From contig JAAEQF010000587.1 of the NCBI GenBank assembly GCA_024231695.1, positions 1 to 64,000 of the forward strand: a DNA stretch of 64,000 nt. Reading direction: 5' to 3'. The notes under the pieces were generated by a model. The model was not told the DNA's origin and did not search any database. It saw only the letters and a program-made list of their open reading frames with translations. Shown here in pieces: positions 1 through 7,134 of this stretch. The stretch is from FCB group bacterium (GTDB lineage Bacteria > Zixibacteria > MSB-5A5 > GN15 > JAAZOE01). The first letter of the stretch is position 1, and every line of letters begins with the position of its first letter. Both the position numbers and the translations under genes were made by a program.

Positions 1-1
1 T

Positions 2-856
2 CGCCACGTCTCCCTCGGCATGCCTGGGGATCCGGAGGCGGGCGTTTGGGGTGAGGATGGTTGGATTGATTCGATGGACGCGCGAGAACAAGTGGAACGT
101 CGTGTTTCAAACTCGCTATCTCGGTTATCGAATGCGTTAAATGAACTTTACCGGGCCAAAGGACGTCGTGATTTATCTTACAAGTCAAAGGGCCGTCTAC
201 TAAGATCCATTTTCAAAAAACGGATTAGTGAACTCCGAACTGGGTCGGTGACGATGCAGAAGGTAGACTTTTCTTCTCATGACCGGGTACGGGGTGACAT
301 GCCGCAAACGGAGGCGGACAAAATACGAAGATTCGCGATTAGATTTTTGTCCGATAGGATGCAACGGGTAGTTGCTCGCCGGAAGCTCCCAAGGATAGTC
401 GAGAAGCTGGCACCGAAAACGAGACCACTAGGATACTGGAATAAAAACGAAAACGTTTTTTATTTGCCTCAAATAAGCGCAGCAAAACAGCGAGCTGTAG
501 TACTAAGAGTTTTTGCAGAGTACTTCGATACATTCGGCCATTGTGGCGAGGCTGCCGTGATTTCTAGAAATGGCAATTTGGCAAGCGATACTATTTCGAA
601 TGTCAACGGGGTGCTATATCTTGACGTGGCCACGTCGTCATTTTTTGACGGGCTGATTGTCGGCCAGACAGAAAAACTTAGGGTAAACGCCAGCGCCGGC
701 ACGGTTAAAGGGGTGAGTGATGTACGGAGCGAATGGACGAAATCGGCGTTTGAATGTCTTGCGGACGGGTTCGAGACGAATCTGGGCTTTTTGTGGGACA
801 CGGCGCCGGTGCACGTTGCGTTTTTGTTGGCCTATATTGAGGGGCAATTTGTATGA
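2..856 (+). CDS. Head-morphogenesis-associated protein, C-terminal part (partial)
   Basis: The reading frame is open to the left edge, and neither ATG 20 nor ATG 74 has a convincing ribosome site, so this is probably the end of a longer gene. The N-terminal visible part is basic and helical. The last ~120 residues contain a stretch (FAEYFDTFGH) that sits where a zincin HExxH helix might be but lacks the motif, followed by FECLADGFETN, which resembles the downstream acidic helix of minor-head-protein zincin domains. It stands just upstream of the protease, scaffold and capsid genes, the usual place of the portal or minor head (MuF-type) protein. The function is inferred from position; a degenerate peptidase-like tail is only a suggestion. 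Confidence 0.55.
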   Translation, partial: RHVSLGMPGDPEAGVWGEDGWIDSMDAREQVERRVSNSLSRLSNALNELYRAKGRRDLSYKSKGRLLRSIFKKRISELRTGSVTMQKVDFSSHDRVRGDMPQTEADKIRRFAIRFLSDRMQRVVARRKLPRIVEKLAPKTRPLGYWNKNENVFYLPQISAAKQRAVVLRVFAEYFDTFGHCGEAAVISRNGNLASDTISNVNGVLYLDVATSSFFDGLIVGQTEKLRVNASAGTVKGVSDVRSEWTKSAFECLADGFETNLGFLWDTAPVHVAFLLAYIEGQFV

Positions 857-1152
857 AAATACCGTTGAAACATATCGCGAGTGGTAGAAAAGTTGCGGAC
901 GTCACTTTTAAAGGTGGCGGTGAACTCGGGGCAACTGGCCACGTCGTCAAGACTGGCGAGGGTACCAACAATGATGTTAAAATAATTCGTGACGCAATAC
1001 TTAAATATAAAAATTTTTCGTTAGAACAGGTGTACACCCCAAAAGGTCATGTTGCGATTTGGCGCGGTTTTTGGGGTTGGCTTTGTGGGATTCGCCTAAT
1101 CTTACCAACAATCGGATACGAAATGGTCACGGCAGATATTGACTGGCCGTAA
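853..1152 (+). CDS. Hypothetical protein in head module
   Basis: A 99-residue protein whose ATG overlaps the stop of the preceding gene, so translation is probably coupled. It has one hydrophobic patch around residues 70-85 (Trp/Leu/Ile-rich) and no recognisable motif. I do not recognise the family. Position between the upstream head protein and the protease/scaffold genes suggests a minor head or assembly role, without direct evidence. Confidence 0.6.
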   Translation: MKIPLKHIASGRKVADVTFKGGGELGATGHVVKTGEGTNNDVKIIRDAILKYKNFSLEQVYTPKGHVAIWRGFWGWLCGIRLILPTIGYEMVTADIDWP

Positions 1153-1169
1153 CGAAAGGGGCAGAGCAT

Positions 1170-1490
1170 ATGCAGATTATGATAAGGAAGTCGCCTGAGG
1201 AAATGCTCCAAGGGATGGGACTTGACACAAAGCAGATCGGAAGGGTTAAATTAGCTATATGGAACGCTGTTAAAGAGAGCTTCCTTAATCGGAGTGAAAG
1301 AATGAATAGTTCCGAGGCAAATAGACGAATAAGATTCTGTTTCAAAGAGTCCGTGAGATTAATTGGGGACTATGATCTTACCGTTCGTGAAGTAGAATAC
1401 TATTTGCCAACATCTTTGAGATGCAATTTAATGGGAATCGAATTTCAGCCCAGTGATAGGCTGCTTAAAAGCCGTCAAGCAACGATCTAA
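1170..1490 (+). CDS. Hypothetical protein in head module
   Basis: A 106-residue basic, helical protein with a good purine-rich ribosome site (AAAGGGG) just before ATG 1170; ATG 1179 is an alternative. No motif is recognised. It is followed within a few bases by the ribosome site of the next head gene, so it belongs to the same operon. Confidence 0.6.
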   Translation: MQIMIRKSPEEMLQGMGLDTKQIGRVKLAIWNAVKESFLNRSERMNSSEANRRIRFCFKESVRLIGDYDLTVREVEYYLPTSLRCNLMGIEFQPSDRLLKSRQATI

Positions 1491-1501
1491 GGAGAATGAA
1501 A

Positions 1502-2305
1502 ATGAAGTTTGTAAAGGAAATGTTAAAATTTTCAGACGCCAGGGGCGTGATGGAGAAGCAGGCTAAGGACGTGAAAGCCGGCAACAAAGAACTGGCACCG
1601 GTGCTGAAAAGCAACATCGAAGTGGTTGAGCTACATAAAGGGATAAGCGAAAACGGCGTTATCTCTGACGACTCGACCATTGTTATCGAGGTTGATGAAA
1701 AAAAGACTCCACAACAAGTGCAGAATTACCTGATGCTTGGCCTTCAGAAAATAGAAGGAAAAGTAGACGAAATTGCCGCTGGCATGAAAAAGTCCGCCGT
1801 GAAGACGGAGCCCGTCAAAAAAGAGTATACCGAAACTCAATATATGCTGGAGAGAATGATCTATAAGTTTCGTGCGAGAATGAACGCAGCCCAATCAGCA
1901 CTAGATACAATCGACTTTGCATCACTTGACAAGGTGACTGGTGACGGAAAAAGCGAGCCCATCAAAAAAGCGGATGTTATCGACTTGCTGAACTTCGACG
2001 CCATCGTCGAGGAATGTGGTGAGGAATCCGTCTCTGCGGTTAAAAAGATGATTGACGAGAACGGAGCGCCGGAAGGCGAAGAAACTCCAGATGCCGAGGA
2101 AGAAAAACCCGATGGTGAGGAGGAAACACCTGACGGCGACGACACCGAACCAGACGCCGAAACATCTGATGATGGTGATGGAGACGATAAAGAACAACAA
2201 GAGGAATCACAGAAGGATAACGATGACGACGAAGATGATACCGACAGCTTTGTCAACGATTTAGATTTGTCTCCGCCACTCGAAGATGTGAAAGATAAAA
2301 AATAA
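1502..2305 (+). CDS. Acidic-tailed head assembly protein (hypothetical)
   Basis: Start at ATG 1502 gives the best spacing from AAGGAG (1489-1494); ATG 1496 is too close. The 267-residue protein has a helical middle and a last ~80 residues built almost wholly of Glu/Asp with Pro, Gly and Thr. Such acidic, low-complexity tails occur in phage scaffold or core proteins, and the gene lies directly before the protease and scaffold. The role as an assembly factor is inferred from composition and place; no catalytic motif is visible. Confidence 0.6.
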   Translation: MKFVKEMLKFSDARGVMEKQAKDVKAGNKELAPVLKSNIEVVELHKGISENGVISDDSTIVIEVDEKKTPQQVQNYLMLGLQKIEGKVDEIAAGMKKSAVKTEPVKKEYTETQYMLERMIYKFRARMNAAQSALDTIDFASLDKVTGDGKSEPIKKADVIDLLNFDAIVEECGEESVSAVKKMIDENGAPEGEETPDAEEEKPDGEEETPDGDDTEPDAETSDDGDGDDKEQQEESQKDNDDDEDDTDSFVNDLDLSPPLEDVKDKK

Positions 2306-2307
2306 TA

Positions 2308-3045
2308 ATGGGTGCAGAAGTCAGAATATACCGGGGAATCAACGGTGATGGGAAGTCCGTCGCCGTTGTTGCTGGTAACCCGGAAGGTTTGCTGAGGGAG
2401 GCTGTCGAAAAGTTCGCTGGTGTCCCATATGGACATCCAGAAACTGGCACGGCGATCACACCAATAGCCGAATTGACTGGAATAATTCTAGATCCTACCG
2501 AAGATGACCGCGTCTTAAAATACGAGGAAGCTATTCTCGTGGATGAAGAGGCCGAGCGGATCAACGATATGATCTGTGACCTTGGCCTCCCTATAATTCG
2601 TGAATCGGCAGAAGAGTATATTTATAAAGCTGAGGATAATGAAGATGAGGTCGAGGAGCGAATAGTATTTGCCCCGGTGTTAGAGCCGAATGATGGCGAT
2701 GACGGCACCCCCCTAGATCCAGACAAACAGAAAGAGATTTACTCAACTGAAGCCGTCCGAAAAACTGCTCATTACTGGATGGAAAACGGCGGTGTCATCG
2801 GTCTAATGCATCGTTTTGATGTGTCTCAGGACGTTACTATTCTTGAGACATATATTGCGCCGGTTAATTTCACGTTTGAGTACGACGGGAGCAAATACAA
2901 GGTTCGCAAGGGTGTCTGGTTACTAATGGTCAGAGTTAATAATGATGAGATGTGGAAAGCCATCAAAGAGGGCAAACTTGGGGCGTTCTCCGTTGGTGGT
3001 TCCGCAATTAAACGCAAGGAGAAGGTCTTGAAAAATGGCGATTAG
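2308..3045 (+). CDS. XkdF-like prohead maturation protease
   Basis: A 245-residue protein whose second half matches the XkdF family of phage serine proteases. A conserved His lies in GLMHRFD (~168), then a beta-rich core with GVWLLMVRVNNDEMWK and the Ser of FSVGG (~228), the usual His/Ser pair of this herpesvirus-like assembly protease fold. It would cut scaffold and capsid during head maturation. The N-terminal ~80 residues are acidic and unassigned. It is followed, with an 11-base overlap, by the scaffold-like gene, whose start still carries the segment that normally closes this protease family (see that entry). Confidence 0.8.
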   Translation: MGAEVRIYRGINGDGKSVAVVAGNPEGLLREAVEKFAGVPYGHPETGTAITPIAELTGIILDPTEDDRVLKYEEAILVDEEAERINDMICDLGLPIIRESAEEYIYKAEDNEDEVEERIVFAPVLEPNDGDDGTPLDPDKQKEIYSTEAVRKTAHYWMENGGVIGLMHRFDVSQDVTILETYIAPVNFTFEYDGSKYKVRKGVWLLMVRVNNDEMWKAIKEGKLGAFSVGGSAIKRKEKVLKNGD

Positions 3046-4114
3046 AGCCAAAAAGAAAAAGAAGAAGACTATAGAAGTAAAACGTTGCGTTGAGATGTTT
3101 ACAGATGAGGTGTCCATGGTGACGCGCGGTGCGAATGGCCACCGAAAGTTTTTGATGGTAAAATCTGACGGTGAAGTTGGTCAGATCATTGTAGATAATG
3201 TCGAAAAATCTGTGCCAGCAAAAGATGCTTCTCGTGATTCCAAGGATAAGGCTCAAAAGGCAAGATCCAAAAAATATGGGATAGAAGTGCTCCCCAAAAA
3301 TAGCAATTTGAGTTATCCGGCAAACGCGCCATCGACAGAGCGGTTGTATGGCGACCCGGTGAACCTGAAATATCCATTGGCCTACGATGGGGCAACTAAG
3401 CCAGACGAAGGCCGAACCAAAAATGCGATTTCGCGATTTAAGGGTAACTATAAACAGTACTCTAAGAAAGCGAGTCAAGCTCGAATTTACGAACGAATAG
3501 TGAGGGCTGCCATGGGCGTAGGTATCAAAGTAAATTTCGATCCAAAAGATCCAATTGATTCAAAACTTCCGGGAGACATTAAATCTCGGATAAAAAAAGA
3601 CGATTCTAACGGTCCCGACACGGACCCCGCAGGCACGGATTCAACTGCAGCGGACGACGAGAAAGGTTTTGAAGTATCGGACTGGCTCCAAGGACTATCC
3701 AAGTCTGCGGAAACCCCGGACGGTGACGACAACTGGCTTGCCTCGATTAGTTCCGCTTTGGACCCCGTAGACGAGGGCCAGGCACCAGAGGAAGACTTGA
3801 AGAAAGAAGATAGTTCTTCGTCGGAGGAAGAAAAAGAACGAGCCGAGAGCTCAGAGGAGCCGGTCAAAAAATCCGATGACGAGCCAAACAAAAACAGTGC
3901 CTTGGAAAAACTCGAAAAAGAGCTCAAGGCGAAAAATGCCCAGATTGACGATCTGACAAAGTCGGTGCGAAGCATGAAGGCGGATATTGCCAGGCATTCG
4001 ACGCATATTGATTCGCCGAGGACGATGTTACCTGGTGCCGAAAACACCAAGGAGGACAGCGATCCATATGCCGAACGCAATAGCAGTATCGATTTGAGCC
4101 CCGCTCTCGACTAG
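3035..4114 (+). CDS. Scaffold / prohead core protein
   Basis: A 359-residue protein that begins with a Lys-rich stretch and the segment DEVSMVTRGANGHRKFLMVK, which in many phages forms the C-terminal end of the XkdF protease. The rest is typical scaffold: a long polar, acidic, Ser/Glu-rich middle (residues ~185-290) and a C-terminal coiled coil (ALEKLEKELKAKNAQIDDL, ~290-330). Placement between protease and major capsid is the standard scaffold position. The start overlaps the protease gene in another frame, with a ribosome site inside that gene. Protease and scaffold thus look like a split version of the fused protease-scaffold gene. Confidence 0.75.
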   Translation: MAIRAKKKKKKTIEVKRCVEMFTDEVSMVTRGANGHRKFLMVKSDGEVGQIIVDNVEKSVPAKDASRDSKDKAQKARSKKYGIEVLPKNSNLSYPANAPSTERLYGDPVNLKYPLAYDGATKPDEGRTKNAISRFKGNYKQYSKKASQARIYERIVRAAMGVGIKVNFDPKDPIDSKLPGDIKSRIKKDDSNGPDTDPAGTDSTAADDEKGFEVSDWLQGLSKSAETPDGDDNWLASISSALDPVDEGQAPEEDLKKEDSSSSEEEKERAESSEEPVKKSDDEPNKNSALEKLEKELKAKNAQIDDLTKSVRSMKADIARHSTHIDSPRTMLPGAENTKEDSDPYAERNSSIDLSPALD

Positions 4115-4134
4115 TTAGAGTTAGGAGAAAAAAC

Positions 4135-5070
4135 GTGACTATTGGTAACACAGAAGTACTGAAAAAAATTGAGATGCTTTCCGATGAACTTGAAAACGGA
4201 GGGCTGATGCCGCCGAAAGTGGCGAAAAAATTTATCATATCAGCGGTGGAAAGCGCACCGCTATTGAAAATGATGCGCACGGTGATGATGAAGGAACCGG
4301 AGCAGAAATTCCCCAAAATGACCATAGAGGGTCGTGTTGCGCATGCTGCGGTAGAGTCTGAGACTCCTCCGAGTGCAAATTTTGTGAAGCCGACAACCGA
4401 TGAAGTAAACATCACAACCAAAGAACTCGTAAGTATCGTCCCATTGAGCGACACTGTGATGGAAGACAACGTCGAGGGTAAGGCGCTTTGGAAAACCATT
4501 GAAGTATATATGCGCAAAAAGATCGCATCCGATGTACAAGAAAACTTCACCGAAGGCGATATTACATCGGCAGATCCAGACCTAGCCTTGTTCGACGGTT
4601 TGCAAGCACTTGTGACGAGTAATGTTGTGGATGGATTAGGCGCTGCCTGGTCCGCTGACCTCGCCGTTGATGGAATGAATGCTATTCCTGAAGCGTATTG
4701 GGAGCAAGAAGAATCTATGCTTCGTTGGCTCGGTGCCCCAAAGACTGAACGATTGTATAGGCTGGCACTAACCCCCCGTGAGTCGGCATTAGGCGATTTA
4801 TTGCTGAATCAAAAATCCGGTAGCTCTCCGCTCGGGATCCCTATGGTTAATATTCCGAGGTGGCCGACTAATCTTACGCCTGGAAATTATTCCACAGAGA
4901 TATTGATGAACCCGAAGCAATTCCTTGGTGGTTGGCATCGGAATATTCGGATTGAATTTGAGAGGAAAGCCACTGCGCGAAAAACCTATATGGTAATTTC
5001 CATGAGGGTTGGTTGTGCACTCGAGGAGGAATTGGCGGCTGCGAAGGTGGAGAACGTTCTCGTCGCATAA
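4135..5070 (+). CDS. Major capsid protein (HK97 fold)
   Basis: Starts at GTG 4135 behind a strong TAGGAGAAAA site. The 311 residues have the layout of small HK97-type capsid proteins: an N-terminal helix, an E-loop/strand region around PEQKFPKMTIEGRVAH, a long spine helix (EGKALWKTIEVYMRKKIASD), a P-domain with FDGLQAL, and a C-terminal ERKATARKTYMVISMRVGCAL strand typical of the A-domain end. It follows protease and scaffold directly. Hairpins on both sides of the next gene may set its mRNA level. The assignment is secure by place and fold pattern, although no crystal-level motif can be checked here. Confidence 0.85.
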   Translation: MTIGNTEVLKKIEMLSDELENGGLMPPKVAKKFIISAVESAPLLKMMRTVMMKEPEQKFPKMTIEGRVAHAAVESETPPSANFVKPTTDEVNITTKELVSIVPLSDTVMEDNVEGKALWKTIEVYMRKKIASDVQENFTEGDITSADPDLALFDGLQALVTSNVVDGLGAAWSADLAVDGMNAIPEAYWEQEESMLRWLGAPKTERLYRLALTPRESALGDLLLNQKSGSSPLGIPMVNIPRWPTNLTPGNYSTEILMNPKQFLGGWHRNIRIEFERKATARKTYMVISMRVGCALEEELAAAKVENVLVA

Positions 5071-5073
5071 TTG

Positions 5074-5118
5074 ATTGAACGTAGAGTTCTGTTTGGCCAT
5101 ATGGTCAAGCGGTTCAAT
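5074..5118 (+). terminator. Nested hairpin after capsid gene
   Basis: ATTGAAC (5074-5080) pairs exactly with GTTCAAT (5112-5118), and inside it TTGGCC (5093-5098) pairs with GGTCAA (5103-5108, one G-U). There is no T-run after it, so it is more likely an mRNA-stabilising or partial-termination hairpin than an intrinsic terminator. Confidence 0.45.
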
Positions 5119-5152
5119 ACTTCAGTAAAAATTTCGTTTAGGAGGATTTAAA

Positions 5153-5794
5153 GTGACAATTACAAGTATTATAAAAAAAGCTGAAATGGGGGCCGCCGGT
5201 AGTGAGGCGACCTTCGTGACCCTAATCAGTTTCGTTGGCGCGGCCGACTACGGCGACGGTGGAGTGGATGAGAATCTTTTGCTTCAGGCTGCTGTAGGAA
5301 AACCCGTGACCCCGATCGGTATTGTACCGGCCAGGACTGTCGGAGCAAACCCGTTGTATGAGCCACGGATTGTTATGACTCCGGCGGCGGTAGATTCCGC
5401 TGCAGCGTCGTTCCCAACGGCCGATCAAGACACGAAAACCATAACCTATAAGCTCAACGGTGGAGCAGAGCAGACGCTTACATTGTCCGGTGCACACACA
5501 ACGGCGGCTCATCTTGCAGCATCGATTGAGGCTGTGGCCGGCCTACACGCATACGTGATTGCAAGCGGGCAAGTGAGGGTGAAAACTCTCAAAAACAGTG
5601 CGAGTGCAACGATAGAGATTACGGGCGGAACAGCTAACGCTGTGTATCTTTTCTCGACTGATGAAGCAGTTGGAAGTGATACAACAAAGTTGTTAGTCAT
5701 TAACGTCGCAACTGGGTTGGACATCGGGTATGGTTCTAGTTCTGCAGTGGATCTGTCAGGCAGTACTTTCGAGTGTATATTGCTGTCCGAGTAA
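5153..5794 (+). CDS. Head decoration/structural protein with IN-like domain
   Basis: Starts at GTG 5153 after AGGAGG. The first ~80 residues resemble small capsid-associated proteins; residues ~85-180 form one copy of a beta domain that recurs in other virion proteins of this window. Its marks are a strand with NGG-x-x-Q-x-L-x-L, a helix in which T-x-A-x-x-L-A precedes an SIE/IN-like turn, a G-x-V-x-V-x-T strand and a closing ITGGTANAVYLF. The pattern is close to the flagellin/hook IN motif. Placement right after the major capsid gene and flanking hairpins suggest high expression and a surface (decoration) role; this is inference. Confidence 0.65.
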   Translation: MTITSIIKKAEMGAAGSEATFVTLISFVGAADYGDGGVDENLLLQAAVGKPVTPIGIVPARTVGANPLYEPRIVMTPAAVDSAAASFPTADQDTKTITYKLNGGAEQTLTLSGAHTTAAHLAASIEAVAGLHAYVIASGQVRVKTLKNSASATIEITGGTANAVYLFSTDEAVGSDTTKLLVINVATGLDIGYGSSSAVDLSGSTFECILLSE

Positions 5795-5805
5795 AAAATT
5801 AACTT

Positions 5806-5891
5806 AACTCCTTGGGGGGTTGAATGGTGAAGTCTTTGCCCCGAAGCGACCATTCAGCCCCCCATTATATTAGACTTTGGGGCAAGGAGTT
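5806..5891 (+). promoter_or_regulatory. Structured intergenic RNA that can hide the next ribosome site
   Basis: A 15-bp stem (5814-5828 with 5849-5863, one G-U) lies between the decoration gene and the next gene. AACTCCTT (5806-5813) is exactly complementary to AAGGAGTT (5884-5891), which contains the ribosome site of the gene at 5897. The hairpin loop TTGCCCCGAAG (5836-5846) can instead pair over 11 bp (one G-U) with CTTTGGGGCAA (5875-5885), also touching the ribosome site. Either fold would lower translation. It may also act as a weak terminator. The pairings are read directly; regulation is inferred. Confidence 0.6.
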
Positions 5892-5896
5892 CTAAA

Positions 5897-6619
5897 ATGA
5901 ATGATAAAATTTACGCAGTTAGGCTAAAAGAGTACAACAAGGGCGCTGGACATCTGTTGCGAAACTGGATTGGTGCACGTTGGAAATTACATTTTGAGGC
6001 TGGAGAATCTACACCTAAACGGCCGTTTAGACCGTCTAAAATCCATGAGGTAACCAAAGAACAATATGATTACATTATGGGTCGAAGTGGTGAAGGTGTG
6101 CCGAACGTTCCGCAGCCGAGAAGCGCTGGAGTACAAGCTTTTCAAGGTTGGGTATTAGATTCCAGACAAGAATTGGTTGATATGGTCAACAAAGAAGCTG
6201 ATCAACGGGCTTCAAGAGGTGTGACTAGTGCGCGAGCACTTGTAATACTGAGGGAACCAATGCATGCAGCGCCCCCGGTTGAACCGGCCGAGGTGGTCGT
6301 GGATAAGGTGCCTGAACCGGCAGATCATGTTGCAGAAGACAAAACTGGAACATTCCTTCCGATAGATGTCAAAGAGGAACTATCCAAGGATAAACCAGCC
6401 GAACGACCGGCACCTATAGCACCTATATCAAAGCGTGAGGCGGCGAAGCAGTACAAGGCGATTAAAGACGGCAAGGTTGCGGATCCAACCGTAGAACAGG
6501 CACACGAACCCACCGGAGATGATGAAGGCGATTCCAAATCAAAAAAGGTGGAAGAAAAAAAACCGAAGGCGAAGAAAAAAAAAATAGGAGGGAGTAAGCG
6601 AAAGACCGTTAAAAAATAA
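5897..6619 (+). CDS. Hypothetical head-module protein with Lys-rich tail
   Basis: A 240-residue protein with AAGGAG seven bases before its ATG. The N-terminal ~120 residues look folded (aromatic and basic residues, GHLLRNWIGARWKLHFEAG), followed by a Pro/Ala/Glu/Val linker and an extremely Lys-rich C-terminus. The basic tail may bind DNA or the acidic scaffold. Its ribosome site is part of the alternative RNA folds at 5806-5891, so its level may be set independently of the capsid gene. The family is not recognised. Confidence 0.65.
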   Translation: MNDKIYAVRLKEYNKGAGHLLRNWIGARWKLHFEAGESTPKRPFRPSKIHEVTKEQYDYIMGRSGEGVPNVPQPRSAGVQAFQGWVLDSRQELVDMVNKEADQRASRGVTSARALVILREPMHAAPPVEPAEVVVDKVPEPADHVAEDKTGTFLPIDVKEELSKDKPAERPAPIAPISKREAAKQYKAIKDGKVADPTVEQAHEPTGDDEGDSKSKKVEEKKPKAKKKKIGGSKRKTVKK

Positions 6620-6677
6620 TAATTTCTAGCGGCTGATTTCCCCTCCCTTTTTTCCCATCTGACAGGAGTTTTAATTA

Positions 6678-7118
6678 ATGTTTGTTTATAAAGAAGACGC
6701 GATAAGTAGTAGCTCGGACATATGGATCCCCTTTTCTGACGTATTCGGAGGCGTCATGCTAGGCAAAAAGGATCTAACGCTTACGCTGAAGGGGTCCGGT
6801 GGTGCAACAGGTGGACCGGTGGACGTCACTATGGGGTTCTCAGTTTGGGGCGATGTTAATCCACAAGCACACGTCATCTCAGGCGCGGCGGTTGATACCG
6901 AGAGCTGGACGAATCTGACGCCGGCAATATTTCGAGTTGATCAGAACGCGAGAATTGGAACATCAGAATTGCAATTTACAGGGACAACCGAGTCTTTAGC
7001 ATGGTTGGATCTAGACGGTCTTAACGCCGACCGAATGAAATTCAAGCTAACGTTTACCGCTGCGCCTTCTGTAACACCTGCGGCGTTGCTAATAAAATCT
7101 CGTAGGGATTCACTCTAA
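6678..7118 (+). CDS. Small beta-rich virion protein (hypothetical)
   Basis: A 146-residue protein with a good CAGGAG site. The sequence is Gly/Thr/Val/Asp-rich with alternating hydrophobic residues, as in beta-sandwich virion proteins, and has no Cys. It lies between the head genes and the giant fibre gene, so it may be a head decoration or the anchor of that fibre. No family is recognised. Confidence 0.6.
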   Translation: MFVYKEDAISSSSDIWIPFSDVFGGVMLGKKDLTLTLKGSGGATGGPVDVTMGFSVWGDVNPQAHVISGAAVDTESWTNLTPAIFRVDQNARIGTSELQFTGTTESLAWLDLDGLNADRMKFKLTFTAAPSVTPAALLIKSRRDSL

Positions 7119-7134
7119 TAGACAGGGGAAGAAT

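Noticed and set aside
3487-4080. Long reverse frame opposite the scaffold gene (and similar ones opposite 45573-46181 and 20481-21137)
   Set aside because: They mirror well-supported + strand genes, have no ribosome sites and low-complexity Ser-rich products.
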